The position numbers and the translations under genes were made by a program. Under the pieces are notes generated by a model, which worked only from the letters and a program-made list of their open reading frames with translations, did not search any database and had not been told where the DNA came from. Positions 7,259 through 15,222 of a DNA stretch of 22,547 bases are shown piece after piece. Each line of letters opens with the position of its first letter. The first letter of the stretch is position 1. The stretch is from the NCBI GenBank assembly GCA_964581355.1, contig CAZOOA010000050.1, positions 1-22,547 on the forward strand, written 5' to 3'. This DNA comes from CAZOOA01 sp964581355. GTDB taxonomy: Bacteria > Bacillota > Dethiobacteria > DTU022 > UBA8154.

Positions 7259-8104
7259 TCATCCCAGCTGAGATACTTTTTGCTGGAAACGGTTTTGAAT
7301 TTTTGCTGACACTTTTCCAACTGCTGACCCATTAAGGGTCTGACCGTCTATACTCAGAATCGGTGTTATTTCGTCCACGGTACTGGTAATAAACAATTCA
7401 GAAGCTCGGTACAAGTCATCATTGCTCACGAATTTCTCCTCCCAGGGGATTCCCACTTGGGATGCCAGTTCAAGAACCACGTTACGAGTGATTCCAGAAA
7501 GGATGCGGTTGCATTCCGGCGCCGTTACCAGCACTCCGTCCAGGACAGCAAACACATTACTGCTGGCCCCTTCAGTTATTTTTTCCGAAAAGACAAAGAT
7601 AGCTTCGTAATAACCCTGACTGCGGGCTTTCTGCTTGGCCAGTACATTGGGCAACAGATTTAAAGACTTTATATCGCAGTTGCTCCAGCGATCATCGGGG
7701 ACTGTAATAGCACTTACACCTTTTTTCTTCTTTTTTTGTTCCTCTTCATCAACTTTGCTGATTTTCATCATAATAGTGGGCTCCGACTGTACTGGGAATT
7801 CATGCGTGCGGGGAGCGGCACCACGGGTTACCTGGAGATACAATTTACCTTCTTTTATCCCGCTCTTTTTCAGCAGTTCATGACAAATTGAATCAATTTG
7901 CTCCAATGAATTAGGAAGATCCAGGTAGGTTTTCCGTGCACTTCTTGCCAGGCGGGATAAATGCTGACCTAACTCAAAAAAGCTTCCGTGATAAAAACGG
8001 ATCACTTCATAAATCCCATCACCAAACAAAAAACCTCGATCCTCGATGGAAACCCTGGCTTCAGCACCGTTGTAATAATCACCATTTAAAAATGTATCAA
8101 CCAT
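7259..8104 (-). CDS. dat: D-amino-acid aminotransferase, class IV
   Basis: A 281-residue PLP enzyme of fold type IV, matching D-alanine aminotransferase in length and motifs. The N-terminal RVSIEDRGFLFGDGIYEVIR is the class hallmark. Lys146 in DIKSLNLLPNVLAKQKA should form the Schiff base, and Glu179 in EGASSNVF contacts the cofactor. TRGAAPRTHEFP supplies the Arg99/His101 pair that in D-amino-acid aminotransferase binds the substrate carboxylate and separates it from branched-chain aminotransferases. It interconverts D-alanine and 2-oxoglutarate with pyruvate and D-glutamate, feeding the cell wall. A lysine-rich insert (EEEQKKKKKG) at residues 120-129 is unusual. ATG at 8104 has AGGGG nine bases upstream. 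It is transcribed divergently from the Gate-protein pair. A broader D-amino-acid range is possible. Confidence 0.9.
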   Translation of the reverse strand: MVDTFLNGDYYNGAEARVSIEDRGFLFGDGIYEVIRFYHGSFFELGQHLSRLARSARKTYLDLPNSLEQIDSICHELLKKSGIKEGKLYLQVTRGAAPRTHEFPVQSEPTIMMKISKVDEEEQKKKKKGVSAITVPDDRWSNCDIKSLNLLPNVLAKQKARSQGYYEAIFVFSEKITEGASSNVFAVLDGVLVTAPECNRILSGITRNVVLELASQVGIPWEEKFVSNDDLYRASELFITSTVDEITPILSIDGQTLNGSAVGKVSAKIQNRFQQKVSQLG

Positions 8105-8151
8105 GAAACATAACCCCTATACAAAAGAATCATCCTACTATTTATTATATC

Positions 8152-8183
8152 ATTATAACAAAAGATGCCTCGCTTGTAGTCAA
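8152..8183 (-). promoter_or_regulatory. Promoter of dat, extended -10
   Basis: On the minus strand TGTTATAAT (TATAAT at 8157-8152) is an extended -10. TTGACT (8183-8178) lies upstream at a long 20-bp spacing, so the extended -10 probably carries most of the activity. A second TATAAT follows at 8149-8144. The leader to the ATG would be about 40 bases. Confidence 0.55.
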
Positions 8184-8212
8184 CAATTTTATAAAAATAT
8201 ACTGAGAATTCA

Positions 8213-8241
8213 TTGACCTTCCCAGTAAAAAGAATTAAAAT
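8213..8241 (+). promoter_or_regulatory. Vegetative promoter of the Gate-protein pair
   Basis: TTGACC (8213-8218) and TAAAAT (8236-8241) are separated by exactly 17 bp, each one base from consensus. The start point should be near 8248, giving a leader of about 55 bases to the GTG at 8304. It lies back to back with the dat promoter. Confidence 0.65.
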
Positions 8242-8303
8242 CAGAGAGATATTATCCATTTATTGTCTTGCATTTACTATCTTACGCTTTAGGAGCCAGT
8301 TAC

Positions 8304-8741
8304 GTGAAAACATATCTTGAACCGGCAAAAAACGGGGTTAAAAAAACCTTCTCCCTTTCCATATTACTGGCCAAGATCATTATACCTGTTACTTTGGTAG
8401 TAACCATCCTGGAAAAAACTGGCTTGCTGCACCGGTTGGCCCATTTTTTCCACCCGGCCCTGGGGGCCTTTGGCCTGCCTGGGGAAGCAGCTTTACCGCT
8501 TCTGCTGGGTTTTTTTATTAATATTTACGCCGCCATGGGCGCTATCGCTGTTTTGCCCCTGTCTGGACAGGAAGTAACAGTGATTGCTTTGATCATCTTA
8601 ACCAGTCATTCCCTGCTTATGGAAGCTCCTGTGCTGAGTTTTACCGGTCTGGGCCCCCTAAAGTCAATCCCCTTGCGGATCGGTCTGGGTTTGCTGTTTG
8701 GCTTTCTTTTAAATGTAACCTATAACATCTTTGGGGGGTGA
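8304..8741 (+). CDS. Small Gate (nucleoside-recognition) membrane protein A
   Basis: A 145-residue hydrophobic protein resembling half of a nucleoside-recognition/Gate-domain transporter. Features: membrane helices at about residues 17-38 (LAKIIIPVTLVVTILEKTG), GAFGLPGEAALPLLLGFFI, AIAVLPLSGQEVTVIALIIL, and the polar signature TSHSLLMEAPVLSFTGLG inside a membrane region. GTG at 8304 is chosen because AGGAG (8291-8295) lies eight bases upstream; a TTG at 8268 in the same frame has no site. The stop abuts the start of the second half, so the two proteins are probably made together and form one complex. Such split pairs occur in clostridia and archaea; the transported substrate is unknown. The loop LEKTGLLHRLAHFF...FGLPG is close to a stretch in the larger Gate protein at 17189-18184. 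Confidence 0.8.
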   Translation: MKTYLEPAKNGVKKTFSLSILLAKIIIPVTLVVTILEKTGLLHRLAHFFHPALGAFGLPGEAALPLLLGFFINIYAAMGAIAVLPLSGQEVTVIALIILTSHSLLMEAPVLSFTGLGPLKSIPLRIGLGLLFGFLLNVTYNIFGG

Positions 8742-8746
8742 GCCCT

Positions 8747-9205
8747 GTGTTTTCATGGTCCTTACTGCTGGAAGGCTTGCTGAACAGCTTTTCCACCCTG
8801 TTATTTTTACTTTTGATTTTACTGCCCATCATGATTTTTATCGAATACATTCGGCATTATCAGCTGGTTGAAAAGGTTTCCTCTTCTTTCCGCTGGTTGA
8901 CACAATTATTAACCCTTTCCCCTCACGCCTCCTTGCCGCTAGTGATTGGGCTTTTCATCGGACTGTTTTACGGGGCTGCAGTGATTATCGAGTATGCCAG
9001 GGAAGGGCTGTTAAGTAAACGTGATCTTTTTCTGATCGGGATATTCCTGGCTGTCAACCATAGTATTATCGAAGACAATCTCCTTCTGGCAGCCCTGGGG
9101 GCAAACTTGGCTGTTTTATTTATTGTCCGATTTATTATGGCTTTTTTGATCACACGCGTTGCTGCTTATATTATCGATTATAAAAATGTAAAGCAGGGAC
9201 CATAA
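8747..9205 (+). CDS. Small Gate (nucleoside-recognition) membrane protein B
   Basis: A 152-residue partner of the preceding protein with four to five membrane helices (LLFLLLILLPIMIFIEYIRH; LPLVIGLFIGLFYGAAVIIEYA; a C-terminal LAVLFIVRFIMAFLITRVAAYI). The polar signature NHSIIEDNLLLAALGAN corresponds to TSHSLLMEAP in protein A and resembles the Gate motif of FeoB and spore-maturation proteins. Two GTG starts exist: 8738, which overlaps the upstream stop as GTGA, and 8747, which has GGGGGG eight bases before it and is preferred. Either way translation is coupled. A role in moving a small solute or ion is inferred from family; no substrate can be given. Confidence 0.78.
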   Translation: MFSWSLLLEGLLNSFSTLLFLLLILLPIMIFIEYIRHYQLVEKVSSSFRWLTQLLTLSPHASLPLVIGLFIGLFYGAAVIIEYAREGLLSKRDLFLIGIFLAVNHSIIEDNLLLAALGANLAVLFIVRFIMAFLITRVAAYIIDYKNVKQGP

Positions 9206-9280
9206 TTACTAAAAAAAGTATCTAAATGCGAAAAGAATCCATGCTTCTGGTGTAAAAGTGGATTTTTCAAGCAAGCTTAC

Positions 9281-9297
9281 GAACAATTCTGTTGTTC
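9281..9297. terminator. Possible hairpin between convergent genes
   Basis: GAACAA and TTGTTC form a 6-bp stem around TTCTG, between the plus-strand Gate pair and minus-strand larA. There is no proper T-run, so this is a weak candidate. A second weak stem (AATCCA with TGGATT, then TTT) lies at about 9236-9265. The rest of 9206-9366 holds nothing recognisable. Confidence 0.25.
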
Positions 9298-9366
9298 AAA
9301 ATAAAATATCTCACTAGAAACAACAGACAAATGTTAACACATCCTGGCCCGGGCAAGGTTTCCCTT

Positions 9367-10662
9367 TCAGGGCCGATTTTTCCAAAAAGGCAGCGTTGAG
9401 CCTCCATGAGGCATCACATAAGCCGGAGGTAATGTTCCATGCTTATTTTTGATAAACTCTATTCCTTCCTGCAGTGAGCGGATAGGGATCATTCCCATGG
9501 CTTCCACCTGTTCATCAGGCAGGCCGCTTAATACCAACAGATCATGTTGTTCTGCAATCACTGCAGCGTGATAGCCCATATAGCCACCAATGGTATAGTC
9601 TTCCCGAAGTGCGGATTCTCGGGAGAGATTATTAGAATACTGGGAAAATATCGCTTTAAAATCATCATTACCCATCCCTTCACGGCTTTCACTGACCAGG
9701 AGCATCGTCCCACCTTCCTGGAGGGCGAAATGTGCATTGTAGATGGTTTTATACGTCTGGTAAAAATTGATATCTTTGGGATAACCTCCGCAAGAAACGA
9801 ATACAACATCCGCCTTTTGGTCGATATCCACCCCATAATGGTCGTCGACAAAACGGCATCCTTCCTCAAAGGCCGTCAAGTAGTTTCCAGCAACAACTCT
9901 TGCCAGCTGATGGGTCTCTTCATTGACAACAGCATTGACCAAAAAATCGGGGCCAACCATGCTGGCTCCCTGAACCATGTCCTCGCTACAAGGATTCCCT
10001 TTTCCTTTTCCTGCACATACCTGGGAATTAATTCCCTGACCTTCACCGGGTAAAAAAGCGAGAGAATGGTTTTTCATAATCGTCTCCCGGCTTGCTACAC
10101 CCGGCAACAGAGCTTTCTTGCCCCCACCCCAGCCGGCCAGAAAATGATAAACAATTCCCCCGGTTAATATAACCCGGTCGGCATCCACAACTCTCCGGTT
10201 CAAGCGGACCGGTGTCCCCAAGGATGTTGTCCCCAGGTAAACCATTTCATCCTTTTCTTGAACCTTGTGATCAATTACTTTCACCCGTTGATAAACTTCT
10301 TCACCGACCAACAGCTTGTGTTCTTCCGGGCTTTGTTCTCTGTGATCCCCTGTAGCGGACAGGATACAAATATTCTGATCAGGTATGCCGCCTTTGTTCA
10401 ATTCTTCCAGTATGGGGGGCAGCATGATCTGGTGCCTGACCCAGAGGCGGGTCATGTCTCCGACAACGATACAAGCCGTCTCGCTATCCTGGACTATTTC
10501 CGCTAGTGGAGCTGAGTCAATGGGCGAGGCCAAGGCTTCTGCAACCAGGCTGGTTTCTTTTCCCGGCGCAGGAAGCGGCCTGGCTTCAAGCACCTCGATT
10601 ACACCACTATCCGGGTAGTCCAGGGTAACCAATTCATTACCGATTGGCAGCTGAATAAGCAT
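9367..10662 (-). CDS. larA: LarA-family nickel-dependent 2-hydroxyacid racemase
   Basis: A 431-residue LarA-family protein. Residues known from lactate racemase LarA are present, one position earlier than in the characterised enzyme: His107 (SATGDHRE), His173 (GGIVYHFLAGWGGGKKALLPG), Lys183 in that loop, which would hold the nickel-pincer nucleotide, and His199 (KNHSLAFLPG). GDMTR near residue 68 matches the substrate/cofactor loop. LarA swaps L- and D-lactate by hydride transfer, but relatives act on other 2-hydroxyacids, so the substrate is open. Start ATG at 10662 follows TAGGAGGG by eight bases, and this site begins right after the stop of the FAD-linked dehydrogenase gene (17-bp gap), so the two form an operon. 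The cofactor genes larB, larC and larE are not in the window. Confidence 0.9.
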   Translation of the reverse strand: MLIQLPIGNELVTLDYPDSGVIEVLEARPLPAPGKETSLVAEALASPIDSAPLAEIVQDSETACIVVGDMTRLWVRHQIMLPPILEELNKGGIPDQNICILSATGDHREQSPEEHKLLVGEEVYQRVKVIDHKVQEKDEMVYLGTTSLGTPVRLNRRVVDADRVILTGGIVYHFLAGWGGGKKALLPGVASRETIMKNHSLAFLPGEGQGINSQVCAGKGKGNPCSEDMVQGASMVGPDFLVNAVVNEETHQLARVVAGNYLTAFEEGCRFVDDHYGVDIDQKADVVFVSCGGYPKDINFYQTYKTIYNAHFALQEGGTMLLVSESREGMGNDDFKAIFSQYSNNLSRESALREDYTIGGYMGYHAAVIAEQHDLLVLSGLPDEQVEAMGMIPIRSLQEGIEFIKNKHGTLPPAYVMPHGGSTLPFWKNRP

Positions 10663-10679
10663 AAGGCAAACCCTCCTAA

Positions 10680-12104
10680 CTATTCAAGGTCAAAAATTTT
10701 CCCCGGGTTAATTATATTATTGGGATCAAGAGCACGCTTGATACTTTTCATGGCTTCAATCTCGACCTGGCTCAATACCAGGGGCAGATATTGTTTTCGC
10801 TTATGCCCGATCCCATGCTCGCCGCTAATGGTCCCGCCAAGCTTACGAACATTGATATAAAGGTCTTCCAGCACTTGAGGAAGTAACTCTTTCCAGTGTT
10901 CCATAGTGTCTTCCGGGCGTTTCACTATGGTAGCATGCAGATTGCCGTCCCCGGCGTGGCCATAACAGGGGATTATCACCCCGTGCTTTTCCGACAGGCG
11001 TTCCAGTTCAGGAATTAACTCCGGGATGCGATTGACTGGCACCACAATATCTTCCAGGCTCTGGACTGGACTGATCGCCTTGAAGGCTTCGGCCACATGG
11101 CGCCGCACCCTCCAGATTTTTTCCTGGTCTGCAGGACCTTCAGCAACATAAGCGTCAATGGCTCCGTAGTCCAGGCACAGGTCACCGATATCCAGGCACT
11201 CATTCCGAACTGTTTCGGGATCGTTTCCGTCAACTTCAATAATTAAAAAAGCGCCGGCATTTTTGTATTTCTCTTTGGCTTCACCCAGGAACTGGCAGGA
11301 GGTTTCCAGTGAAAGACGGTCCATAAATTCGATCCCTGTGGGCGTTGTCCGCATTTCAGTCATAATCATAGTCACCACATTGATTGCCGACTGGACATCT
11401 TCAAAAAGGGCCATCATATCGATTTTGGCCTTAGGGAGGGGAAGCAGTTTGACGTAAATCTTTGTAAATATGCCCAGCGTCCCCTCGGAGCCGACCATCA
11501 GTTGGACCATATTGTAACCGGTAACATCCTTGACCCGTTTACCGCCAAAGGTGGCCACTTCACCTGAGGGCAGCACGACTTCCAAACCCAGAATATATCT
11601 GCCGGTAACACCATACTTGATCGCCCGTCCTCCTCCTGCGTTTTCCGCTACATTACCACCGATATAGCACATTTCCAGGCTCATGGGATACCCTGCGAAA
11701 AAAAACCCATCTTTTTGCACTTCATTATTAAATTCATTGGTAATTACTCCGGGCTCCAGGATTGCGATTAAGTTTTCCCTGTCTATTTCGATAATTTTAT
11801 TCATTCGTTCCGTAGAAAGCAGTATTCCGCCCATAGCAGCCACTGCCCCACCTGACAGGCCGCTCCCGGCTCCCCTTGGAGTCACCGGAATCATTTCCCG
11901 GTTGGCAAGCTTTACCACCCGGGAAACTTCTTCCGTATTCCCTGGACAAACAACTACATCGGGCATCCTGGCATATTCTTTTTCAGCTACCTCGTCATGA
12001 GCATAATTTTCCATTTTCTCCTCATCACCGTAAAGAACATATCCTTCTCCAACAATTGACGTAAGTTCCTCCACCAAAGCTGGAGTAACAGCCTGATATT
12101 TCAT
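10680..12104 (-). CDS. glcD: FAD-linked 2-hydroxyacid (D-lactate/glycolate) dehydrogenase
   Basis: A 474-residue enzyme of the GlcD/D-lactate dehydrogenase family. The N-terminal FAD_binding_4 domain (about 40-215) has PVTPRGAGSGLSGGAVAAMG and GGNVAENAGGGRAIKYGVTG, the flavin-diphosphate loops. The C-terminal FAD-oxidase domain has the substrate/metal stretch CYGHAGDGNLHATI, the signature SGEHGIGHKRKQYL, and the usual ending ALDPNNIINPGKIF. It should oxidise a D-2-hydroxyacid to the 2-oxoacid and pass electrons to a partner such as an electron-transfer flavoprotein or iron-sulfur subunit, none of which is nearby. The ATG at 12104 has TAGGGGG seven bases upstream. The adjoining larA suggests that one enzyme sets the stereochemistry and this one oxidises; lactate is the leading guess, not proven. 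Confidence 0.92.
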   Translation of the reverse strand: MKYQAVTPALVEELTSIVGEGYVLYGDEEKMENYAHDEVAEKEYARMPDVVVCPGNTEEVSRVVKLANREMIPVTPRGAGSGLSGGAVAAMGGILLSTERMNKIIEIDRENLIAILEPGVITNEFNNEVQKDGFFFAGYPMSLEMCYIGGNVAENAGGGRAIKYGVTGRYILGLEVVLPSGEVATFGGKRVKDVTGYNMVQLMVGSEGTLGIFTKIYVKLLPLPKAKIDMMALFEDVQSAINVVTMIMTEMRTTPTGIEFMDRLSLETSCQFLGEAKEKYKNAGAFLIIEVDGNDPETVRNECLDIGDLCLDYGAIDAYVAEGPADQEKIWRVRRHVAEAFKAISPVQSLEDIVVPVNRIPELIPELERLSEKHGVIIPCYGHAGDGNLHATIVKRPEDTMEHWKELLPQVLEDLYINVRKLGGTISGEHGIGHKRKQYLPLVLSQVEIEAMKSIKRALDPNNIINPGKIFDLE

Positions 12105-12406
12105 TCAATTACCCCCTATCACTATAAGGTTTCTGCATTTTTTGAGCATTGTTCCTTCTTACTTTGCCCTTAAAAGACAGAGAGCAAGCAAAAAATACAA
12201 TCTGTCTGATGGCCGGATCAATTGACCGTTTTTTCTATATAGTCTTTTGAAAATCCTTCCTGCAGAAAATTTTTTTGTTTCGATAAAAAATAATAGTTGC
12301 ACCAACAGAGTCGAAAATATACAATATTTAAGGTATCATCATTATTCCTGGCAAATCGCCAAAATGGCTCAAAATAATAGAATAGATCACGAGGAGGGGA
12401 AATAAG
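12105..12406. other. Divergent intergenic region, no gene
   Basis: About 300 bp between the divergent glcD-larA operon and the nitrilase-family gene. It holds the nitrilase promoter (12297-12325). A near-palindrome GGATCAATTGACC at about 12216-12228, with a TCAATTGA core, could be a regulator site. No convincing promoter for glcD was found and no small gene is supported. Confidence 0.5.
12297..12325 (+). promoter_or_regulatory. Promoter of the nitrilase-family gene
   Basis: TACAAT (12320-12325) is a good -10, with TTGCAC (12297-12302) 17 bp upstream as a weaker -35. The leader of about 75 bases contains GGC/GCC segments (about 12350-12370) that could pair in two alternative ways, flanked by ATTATT and AATAAT. 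Confidence 0.45.
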
Positions 12407-13369
12407 ATGCCATTTCGTATTGTAGAAAGAATTTACTCCCATGTGGAGGAACGACCGAGCATCATGCTGGCCAACATTCATGTTTCAACCAATATACAGG
12501 AAAACTTAAGAAAAATAGAACAGGTCGTGGAAATGGCCCATGAACAGGAAGTAAATATCCTTATATTTCCTGAGTTTTGTGTGACGGGGTATATCTGGGA
12601 AGCAGAAAATGACAAAGAAATCATCGACCATTTAATGGAAGGTGAGAGCGGGCGCCTAACATCCTGGATGAATAACCTGCGTGACAGTATGAATGGAGAT
12701 GGCAGGGGCCTGGAATATATCTTTTTAAACAACGCCCGACTTGTAGGGGCGGACTTATATAATTCCACTTTCGTTCTCAACCCCAACTTCGATTACAACC
12801 AGGAGTCTATAATTTACGATAAAATTTTCCTGCCCTACAACGAACTCAGGTACTTTAAAAGAGGTTCGGACAAGCGAATGGCGATCGATACCAAATGGGG
12901 ACGTTTTGGCTTTCTGACCTGTTACGACCTGGCTTTTGTCGAGTTGGCCCGTGAATATGCTTTTACTGATGATGTAGACGCCATTGTAACCTTATCCGCA
13001 TGGCGCTCGGAAGCCATCCGGGAATATCCCCACATGAATATCCGCACAGACCATTATTACGGCTTTTTGTGGAACCTGATGAATGCTTCCAAGGCAGCGT
13101 ACTGCCAGGTCTGGAGCATCGGTGTAAATGCGGTGGGGACTCATGATATCAGCGGTAGTATGTTCTGGGGGGGAAGCGGAGTCTGGGCTCCTTCGGGATT
13201 GCAGATCCTGCAGGCTTCCAACATGAAGGAAGAATTAATCGTCATCAGGAACCTGGATATCACCGAGCAAAAGTTCAGGGAAAAAGATGAATTCGACTAT
13301 CGGATTGATTTCCAGAGTGTGTACAGAAAAATGGAAGAAACCGGTCGTTACACCCGGTATCTTCCTTAA
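12407..13369 (+). CDS. Carbon-nitrogen hydrolase (nitrilase superfamily)
   Basis: A 320-residue enzyme with the nitrilase-superfamily Glu-Lys-Cys triad: Glu56 in IFPEFCVTGY, Lys139 in YDKIFLPYNELRYFKRG, and Cys172 in FLTCYDLAF. The tail VNAVGTHDISGSMFWGGSG matches the closing part of the fold. These enzymes hydrolyse or transfer amide or nitrile carbons (amidases, carbamoylases, NAD synthase domains and others); the substrate is not evident, and no ammonia-using partner domain is attached. A longer loop precedes the catalytic Lys (about residues 80-125, DSMNGDGRGLEYIF). Start ATG at 12407 has GAGGAGGGG seven bases upstream. It is a single gene with its own promoter, divergent from glcD-larA and convergent with the DUF151 gene 40 bp downstream. 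Confidence 0.88.
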   Translation: MPFRIVERIYSHVEERPSIMLANIHVSTNIQENLRKIEQVVEMAHEQEVNILIFPEFCVTGYIWEAENDKEIIDHLMEGESGRLTSWMNNLRDSMNGDGRGLEYIFLNNARLVGADLYNSTFVLNPNFDYNQESIIYDKIFLPYNELRYFKRGSDKRMAIDTKWGRFGFLTCYDLAFVELAREYAFTDDVDAIVTLSAWRSEAIREYPHMNIRTDHYYGFLWNLMNASKAAYCQVWSIGVNAVGTHDISGSMFWGGSGVWAPSGLQILQASNMKEELIVIRNLDITEQKFREKDEFDYRIDFQSVYRKMEETGRYTRYLP

Positions 13370-13409
13370 TAACAAAAATAACATAAGCGGTTATTATTTC
13401 CTGGGCCTG

Positions 13410-13868
13410 TCAATGATAATCTTCGTCCCGGGTATCTCCATCCTGGATGTCTTGAGAAATAATATCACTGTAATCGTACGTGAATTCAACCAGTTTCATG
13501 GCCATAAAGATATCTACTCCGCAGCGTAGAGCCAGGGCGATGGCATCACTTGGCCTGGAATCGACAATAACTGCTTCATCGCTCTGCTGAAAATACAATT
13601 CAGCATAAAAGGTGCTGTCAAGGATATCCGTAATAACAATCTTTTCCAAATATCCGCCCAAACTTTCACAGAAAGACTTGAGTAAGTCATGGGTTAGTGG
13701 TCGGGGAGGTGTTTTCCCCTGCAGGACCATGGCAATAGCCTGCGCTTCAAAAGGACCAATTGATATGGGCAGCACCTTTCTTTCTTCTTGATCGGTTAAC
13801 AAAACCAGGAAACCTCCTCCCTGGTCAACGGTGACGGTCTTCACTTGCATTTCAATCAGCTTGGCCAC
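13410..13868 (-). CDS. DUF151 / bifunctional nuclease family protein
   Basis: A 152-residue DUF151 protein. The conserved core LPISIGPFEAQAIAMVLQGK, then PPRPLTHDLL, and the second block VDSRPSDAIALALRCGVDIF are typical. The family is named after a plant bifunctional nuclease; bacterial members are common in anaerobes, but their activity is not established. The C-terminus is acidic (SQDIQDGDTRDED). The start is GTG at 13868, with AAGGA about six bases upstream; an in-frame ATG six codons later is less well placed. It is the third gene after the EamA transporter and the DUF2619 gene on the same strand (44-bp gap). A short AT-rich stem (AATAAC/GTTATT, 13377-13395) after its stop may be a weak shared terminator with the nitrilase gene. 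Confidence 0.9.
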   Translation of the reverse strand: MAKLIEMQVKTVTVDQGGGFLVLLTDQEERKVLPISIGPFEAQAIAMVLQGKTPPRPLTHDLLKSFCESLGGYLEKIVITDILDSTFYAELYFQQSDEAVIVDSRPSDAIALALRCGVDIFMAMKLVEFTYDYSDIISQDIQDGDTRDEDYH

Positions 13869-13912
13869 CCCCTTTCCTTCATATTTCTATGATAACATAA
13901 CTTTCAGAATAC

Positions 13913-14173
13913 TTAAAGCCTCAACCCGACAAATATTAAAGCAACTCCGCCATAAATCAAGAACAGTTTGTTATATGGTAGTCCTTGGGCGAGACCGGCC
14001 AGGCCAAGCGACATCGCTCCCAGGAAAATCAATGGCCCGATAGAGGCAAGCAGGGCATTCACTTTTAAAGCATATTCCAGGTTATTTCCCTTGTAGATTA
14101 ACAATGCGGCAATGATTTCCAGGGCGCCGGAAAACAAGCGTAACCCCACAATGGAAAGCAGCAGTGCAGACAT
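13913..14173 (-). CDS. DUF2619 (YqhV-like) small membrane protein
   Basis: An 86-residue protein with three membrane helices and little else. LRLFSGALEIIAALLIYKGNNLEYALKVNALLASIGPLIFL fits the DUF2619 pattern seen in YqhV of Bacillus: a short Arg-Phe-Ser-Gly turn after helix 1, an acidic residue (Glu19) in helix 1-2, and a glycine-proline in helix 2. YqhV is associated with spore formers and lies near the spoIIIA cluster in Bacillus; its function is unknown. Start ATG at 14173 has AGGAG seven bases upstream. It sits 30 bp after the EamA transporter stop, so they share a transcript. The family assignment is from memory of the sequence pattern and could be checked by profile search. Confidence 0.72.
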   Translation of the reverse strand: MSALLLSIVGLRLFSGALEIIAALLIYKGNNLEYALKVNALLASIGPLIFLGAMSLGLAGLAQGLPYNKLFLIYGGVALIFVGLRL

Positions 14174-14203
14174 GCAAACACTCCTTTTTTTCTCCCCGGC
14201 TTC

Positions 14204-15061
14204 TTACTTGGAAAATGTAATCATGATACCTGCAGTAATAATGAGAAATCCCCCTAGAGCCTCACCGGGGGCAATCACTTCTTGAAAAACCAATCCCCCT
14301 AAGATTGTCGCAGCCAGGGGATCCAGGTAAAGCAGGACCCCGGCATGTTGAATTTTGACCTTTTTCAGCCCCTCATAATAATTAATATAAGCAAGGGCTG
14401 TATGAAAAATACCCACTACCAGGACCACGAACAACCCCTTTACGTCCAGGGTTAGCTGGAAAGCAATAAAAGGGAATATGATACAGGCAGCAATTGCCAT
14501 CTGGTAGAAAGTAAGCTGCAGGCTTTCCAGCTCTTTTAAGGCCCGGGCGATGGTAATCAGTGCAGTAAAACAAACTGCCCCGATAAAAGCAAGGATAATT
14601 CCATAATAGTCTCCTACCAGTTGAAGCTGCACTTCGGAGACAATGATCAAAACAAAACCCGTCAAAGCAATCCCCAAGGCGATCAAGCTTTTTTGTTCCG
14701 GTTTTTCTTTTAAAACCAGGGGGGAAAAAAGGACTAAAAAAGCCGGCCCCAGGTAATAAATAAACAATGTCTGGGAGAGTGTGGTCAAGTTAATAGCCGA
14801 AAAAAAGCAGATCATGCCCATAGCTTTGCAAATTCCGCTCAGTCCGAGCAAAACAAGGACTTTCCCTTTTTTCTGTTTTTTCCCCGGTGGAAGCTTTACG
14901 TTTTTACCGTTATAATAAAAGATGAGAGCTAACACAAGCGAGGCGGCAAAACTACGATAAAAAGAAAATAGCAGTGGCGATAGATCGCTCCAACGGGCAA
15001 ATACACCAACTGTGCCCCAGATTATTGATGAGACCATCAACTTAATATAACCGTCAAGCAT
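14204..15061 (-). CDS. EamA-family (DMT) transporter
   Basis: A 285-residue membrane protein with ten helices in two EamA repeats. The first opens with MVSSIIWGTVGVFARW, the typical WGTxxVxxR start; the second runs from about residue 150 (YGIILAFIGAVCFTALITIARAL) to LDPLAATILGGLVFQEV and the closing GFLIITAGIMI. The second repeat ends with the usual Pro/Glu arrangement of LDPLAATILG...FQE. A lysine-rich cytoplasmic loop (PPGKKQKKGK) lies after helix 2. Members export amino acids, metabolites or drugs; no substrate is indicated. ATG at 15061 has GGGG eight bases upstream. It heads a three-gene minus-strand unit with DUF2619 and DUF151. Confidence 0.93.
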   Translation of the reverse strand: MLDGYIKLMVSSIIWGTVGVFARWSDLSPLLFSFYRSFAASLVLALIFYYNGKNVKLPPGKKQKKGKVLVLLGLSGICKAMGMICFFSAINLTTLSQTLFIYYLGPAFLVLFSPLVLKEKPEQKSLIALGIALTGFVLIIVSEVQLQLVGDYYGIILAFIGAVCFTALITIARALKELESLQLTFYQMAIAACIIFPFIAFQLTLDVKGLFVVLVVGIFHTALAYINYYEGLKKVKIQHAGVLLYLDPLAATILGGLVFQEVIAPGEALGGFLIITAGIMITFSK

Positions 15062-15222
15062 ACCTGGTTCCCCGCCTGTTTTAGTTTGCCCTCTTAATAA
15101 ATTATTGCTTTTTATATTAAATTATCACCGGTGTTTTAACCTGGGTGAACATTATGAAAGTCAAGGAGTGAGCTCATTCTCCAGCCACCATAGTTAAAGG
15201 CAAACCGGCAAGCAGAAACTAA
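15062..15222. other. Intergenic, no gene; palindromic site
   Basis: AT-rich region upstream of the EamA gene. It contains TGAGCTCA (15169-15176), a perfect 8-bp palindrome embedded in an imperfect dyad GGAG...CTCC (15165-15182) that could be a regulator site. No convincing promoter pair for either strand and no gene was found here. Confidence 0.3.

Noticed and set aside
12121..12126. TATAGT on the minus strand as -10 for glcD
   Set aside because: A start point from it would fall within the ribosome binding site, leaving too short a leader, and there is no -35.
12218..12481. 87-codon minus-strand frame in the glcD/nitrilase gap
   Set aside because: It runs antisense into the nitrilase start, has low-complexity AT-rich coding and no binding site.
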